Positions 31,821 to 32,656 of a stretch of DNA of 32,656 nucleotides are shown one piece after another. The notes under the pieces are model-generated. The model did no database searches, was not told the DNA's origin, and saw only the letters and a program-made list of their open reading frames with translations. The translations under genes and the position numbers were made by a program. This DNA comes from Salinicola sp. Its GTDB lineage: Bacteria; Pseudomonadota; Gammaproteobacteria; Pseudomonadales; Halomonadaceae. The stretch's first letter is position 1; the number at the start of each line of letters is the position of its first letter. The stretch spans positions 1 to 32,656 of the forward strand of contig NZNW01000005.1 of NCBI GenBank assembly GCA_002695065.1, given 5' to 3'.

Positions 31821-31866
31821 GATCGGTTCCCCGTCGTTGGTGGTCCGACAGCGCAGCCGGCTCAGC

Positions 31867-31996
31867 GGGTGTTTACACAATGCCTGCGCTAGGCGAGACA
31901 GCGTTGAGATCGACCTCGTACGCGAGCCAGGTCCTTTTTCGGACGGTGTCATCTCGGCCCCGCTCTGGCTTTCCCTGGTCGAACTCGTAAACACCC
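31867..31996. promoter_or_regulatory. Paired inverted 10-mers in the binding-protein leader/promoter
   Basis: gggtgtttac (31867-31876) and its exact complement gtaaacaccc (31987-31996) are 120 bp apart centre to centre. They may be two operators in opposite orientation allowing repressor-mediated looping, or arms of a very long RNA hairpin. Confidence 0.45.
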
Positions 31997-32028
31997 TTTC
32001 AGCGCTTCTGACCAAAGTCAGTTATGAA

Positions 32029-32046
32029 TGCGCAATCGGTTGTGCA
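32029..32046. promoter_or_regulatory. Candidate LacI-family operator upstream of the repressor gene
   Basis: tgcgcaa-tcgg-ttgtgca is an 18-bp near-perfect palindrome (6 of 7 arm pairs) with an AT-rich surround, 64 bp before the repressor start. It fits a LacI-type site that could control both divergent genes. Confidence 0.5.
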
Positions 32047-32109
32047 ACTATTGGTTTCTGCATCGATCGGGTCAATGCTACTTTTGATCTAACGAAGGGG
32101 AGGGGCCAA

Positions 32110-32656
32110 GTGTCGAGCGAGCCATCCAGAAAGCTGACCATCTACGATCTCGCCAAGCTGGCGAAATCCTCGCCGAGTACCGTCAGTGCCGTCCTGAACG
32201 GCACGTGGCAGCGCCGTCGGATCAGCCGCAAGCTGGCTCGGCGAATCCTCGATCTGGCCGAGCGGGAAGGATACTCGACCAACATGCAGGCGCGGGCGTT
32301 GCGGCGCGATCGGTCCGGTATCCTCGGCATGATTCTGCCGCTCTACGACAACCGCTACTTCAGTTCGATCGCCCAGATATTCGAGGCCGAGGCTCGCCGG
32401 CGTGGCATCTTCACCATCGTTTCCTGCACCAACCGCGACCCGGACCAGGAGCGCGAGGCGGCCAGGATGATGTTGGCCTATCGCGTCGAACACCTGATCT
32501 GCACCGGGGCGACGAACCCGGATGCCATTGCCGAGATGTGCAGTGCCGCGGGGATCGCCAGCCTCAACCTCGACCTGCCGGGCACGACCGCGCCGTCGGT
32601 CATCTCCGCCAATCGCGAGGGTGCGCGCCGGCTGACGGATGCGCTGCTCGACCGGC
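32110..32656 (+). CDS. LacI-family transcriptional regulator (truncated by window end)
   Basis: The reading frame from GTG 32110 stays open to the last base (182 codons visible), so the gene continues beyond the window. Residues about 8-60 are a LacI helix-turn-helix with hinge (LTIYDLAKLAKSSPSTVSAV, then SRKLARRILDLAEREGYSTN). A type I periplasmic-binding-like sensor domain begins near SGILGMILPLYDNRYFSSI. The ribosome binding site ggaggg ends about six bases before the GTG, and no better ATG precedes the HTH. It diverges from the sugar-transport operon and is its probable repressor, with the transported sugar or its phosphate as likely inducer. Confidence 0.9.
   Translation, partial: MSSEPSRKLTIYDLAKLAKSSPSTVSAVLNGTWQRRRISRKLARRILDLAEREGYSTNMQARALRRDRSGILGMILPLYDNRYFSSIAQIFEAEARRRGIFTIVSCTNRDPDQEREAARMMLAYRVEHLICTGATNPDAIAEMCSAAGIASLNLDLPGTTAPSVISANREGARRLTDALLDR

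Overview
The window looks like a chromosomal segment of a high-GC, halotolerant gammaproteobacterium, most likely a member of the Halomonadaceae (Halomonas or a close relative). This is inferred from gene content (an aerobic glycine-betaine demethylation locus of the Pseudomonas/Halomonas type), high GC and codon use. No rRNA or tRNA is present to confirm it.

Layout. 1-145: a hairpin-rich repeat/terminator element. 146-1765 (minus strand): a cupin-type XRE regulator followed by azlC and azlD, behind a perfect 22-bp palindrome. 2034-10289 (plus strand): the dimethylglycine half of the betaine locus, with an M19 dipeptidase-like protein, a DUF5943 protein, dgcA, dgcB and dedicated ETF alpha and beta subunits. 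10283-11316: a transglutaminase-like cysteine peptidase and a small unknown protein. 11409-19866: an iron-uptake island with a xylose-isomerase-like TIM-barrel protein, a fused FhuB-type permease, a FhuD-type binding protein and two TonB-dependent siderophore receptors, with three Fur-box-like sites. 19977-24252: the betaine half of the locus, with divergent gbcA and gbcB and then fdhA. 24474-25701: a small secreted protein and DNA-3-methyladenine glycosylase (tag). 25738-31820 (minus strand): a sugar/polyol operon (binding protein, ATPase, two permeases, FGGY pentulose-type kinase) divergent from a LacI-family repressor gene that runs off the right edge.

How the genes work together. GbcAB demethylates glycine betaine to dimethylglycine. 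DgcAB demethylates that to sarcosine and passes electrons to the adjacent ETF. Each step releases formaldehyde, which FdhA oxidises to formate. GbcA, GbcB, DgcA and DgcB carry Rieske, 2Fe-2S or 4Fe-4S centres, so the Fur-type iron island between the two halves may be functionally relevant, although it may simply be an insertion. The right-hand operon imports an unidentified sugar or polyol and phosphorylates it.

The most unusual signals are non-coding: a leader before fdhA whose central strand can pair with either an upstream or a downstream copy of the same sequence; two heptanucleotide (AGCNNNN) tandem arrays placed immediately after betaine-catabolism genes; a three-hairpin element between dgcA and dgcB; and a pair of inverted 10-mers 120 bp apart between the sugar operon and its repressor. 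Among proteins, the dipeptidase-like protein lacks the usual HxD zinc ligands, DgcA has Ala in place of one of the four TMADH-type cluster cysteines, and the sugar ATPase has Cys where the second Walker B glutamate should be.
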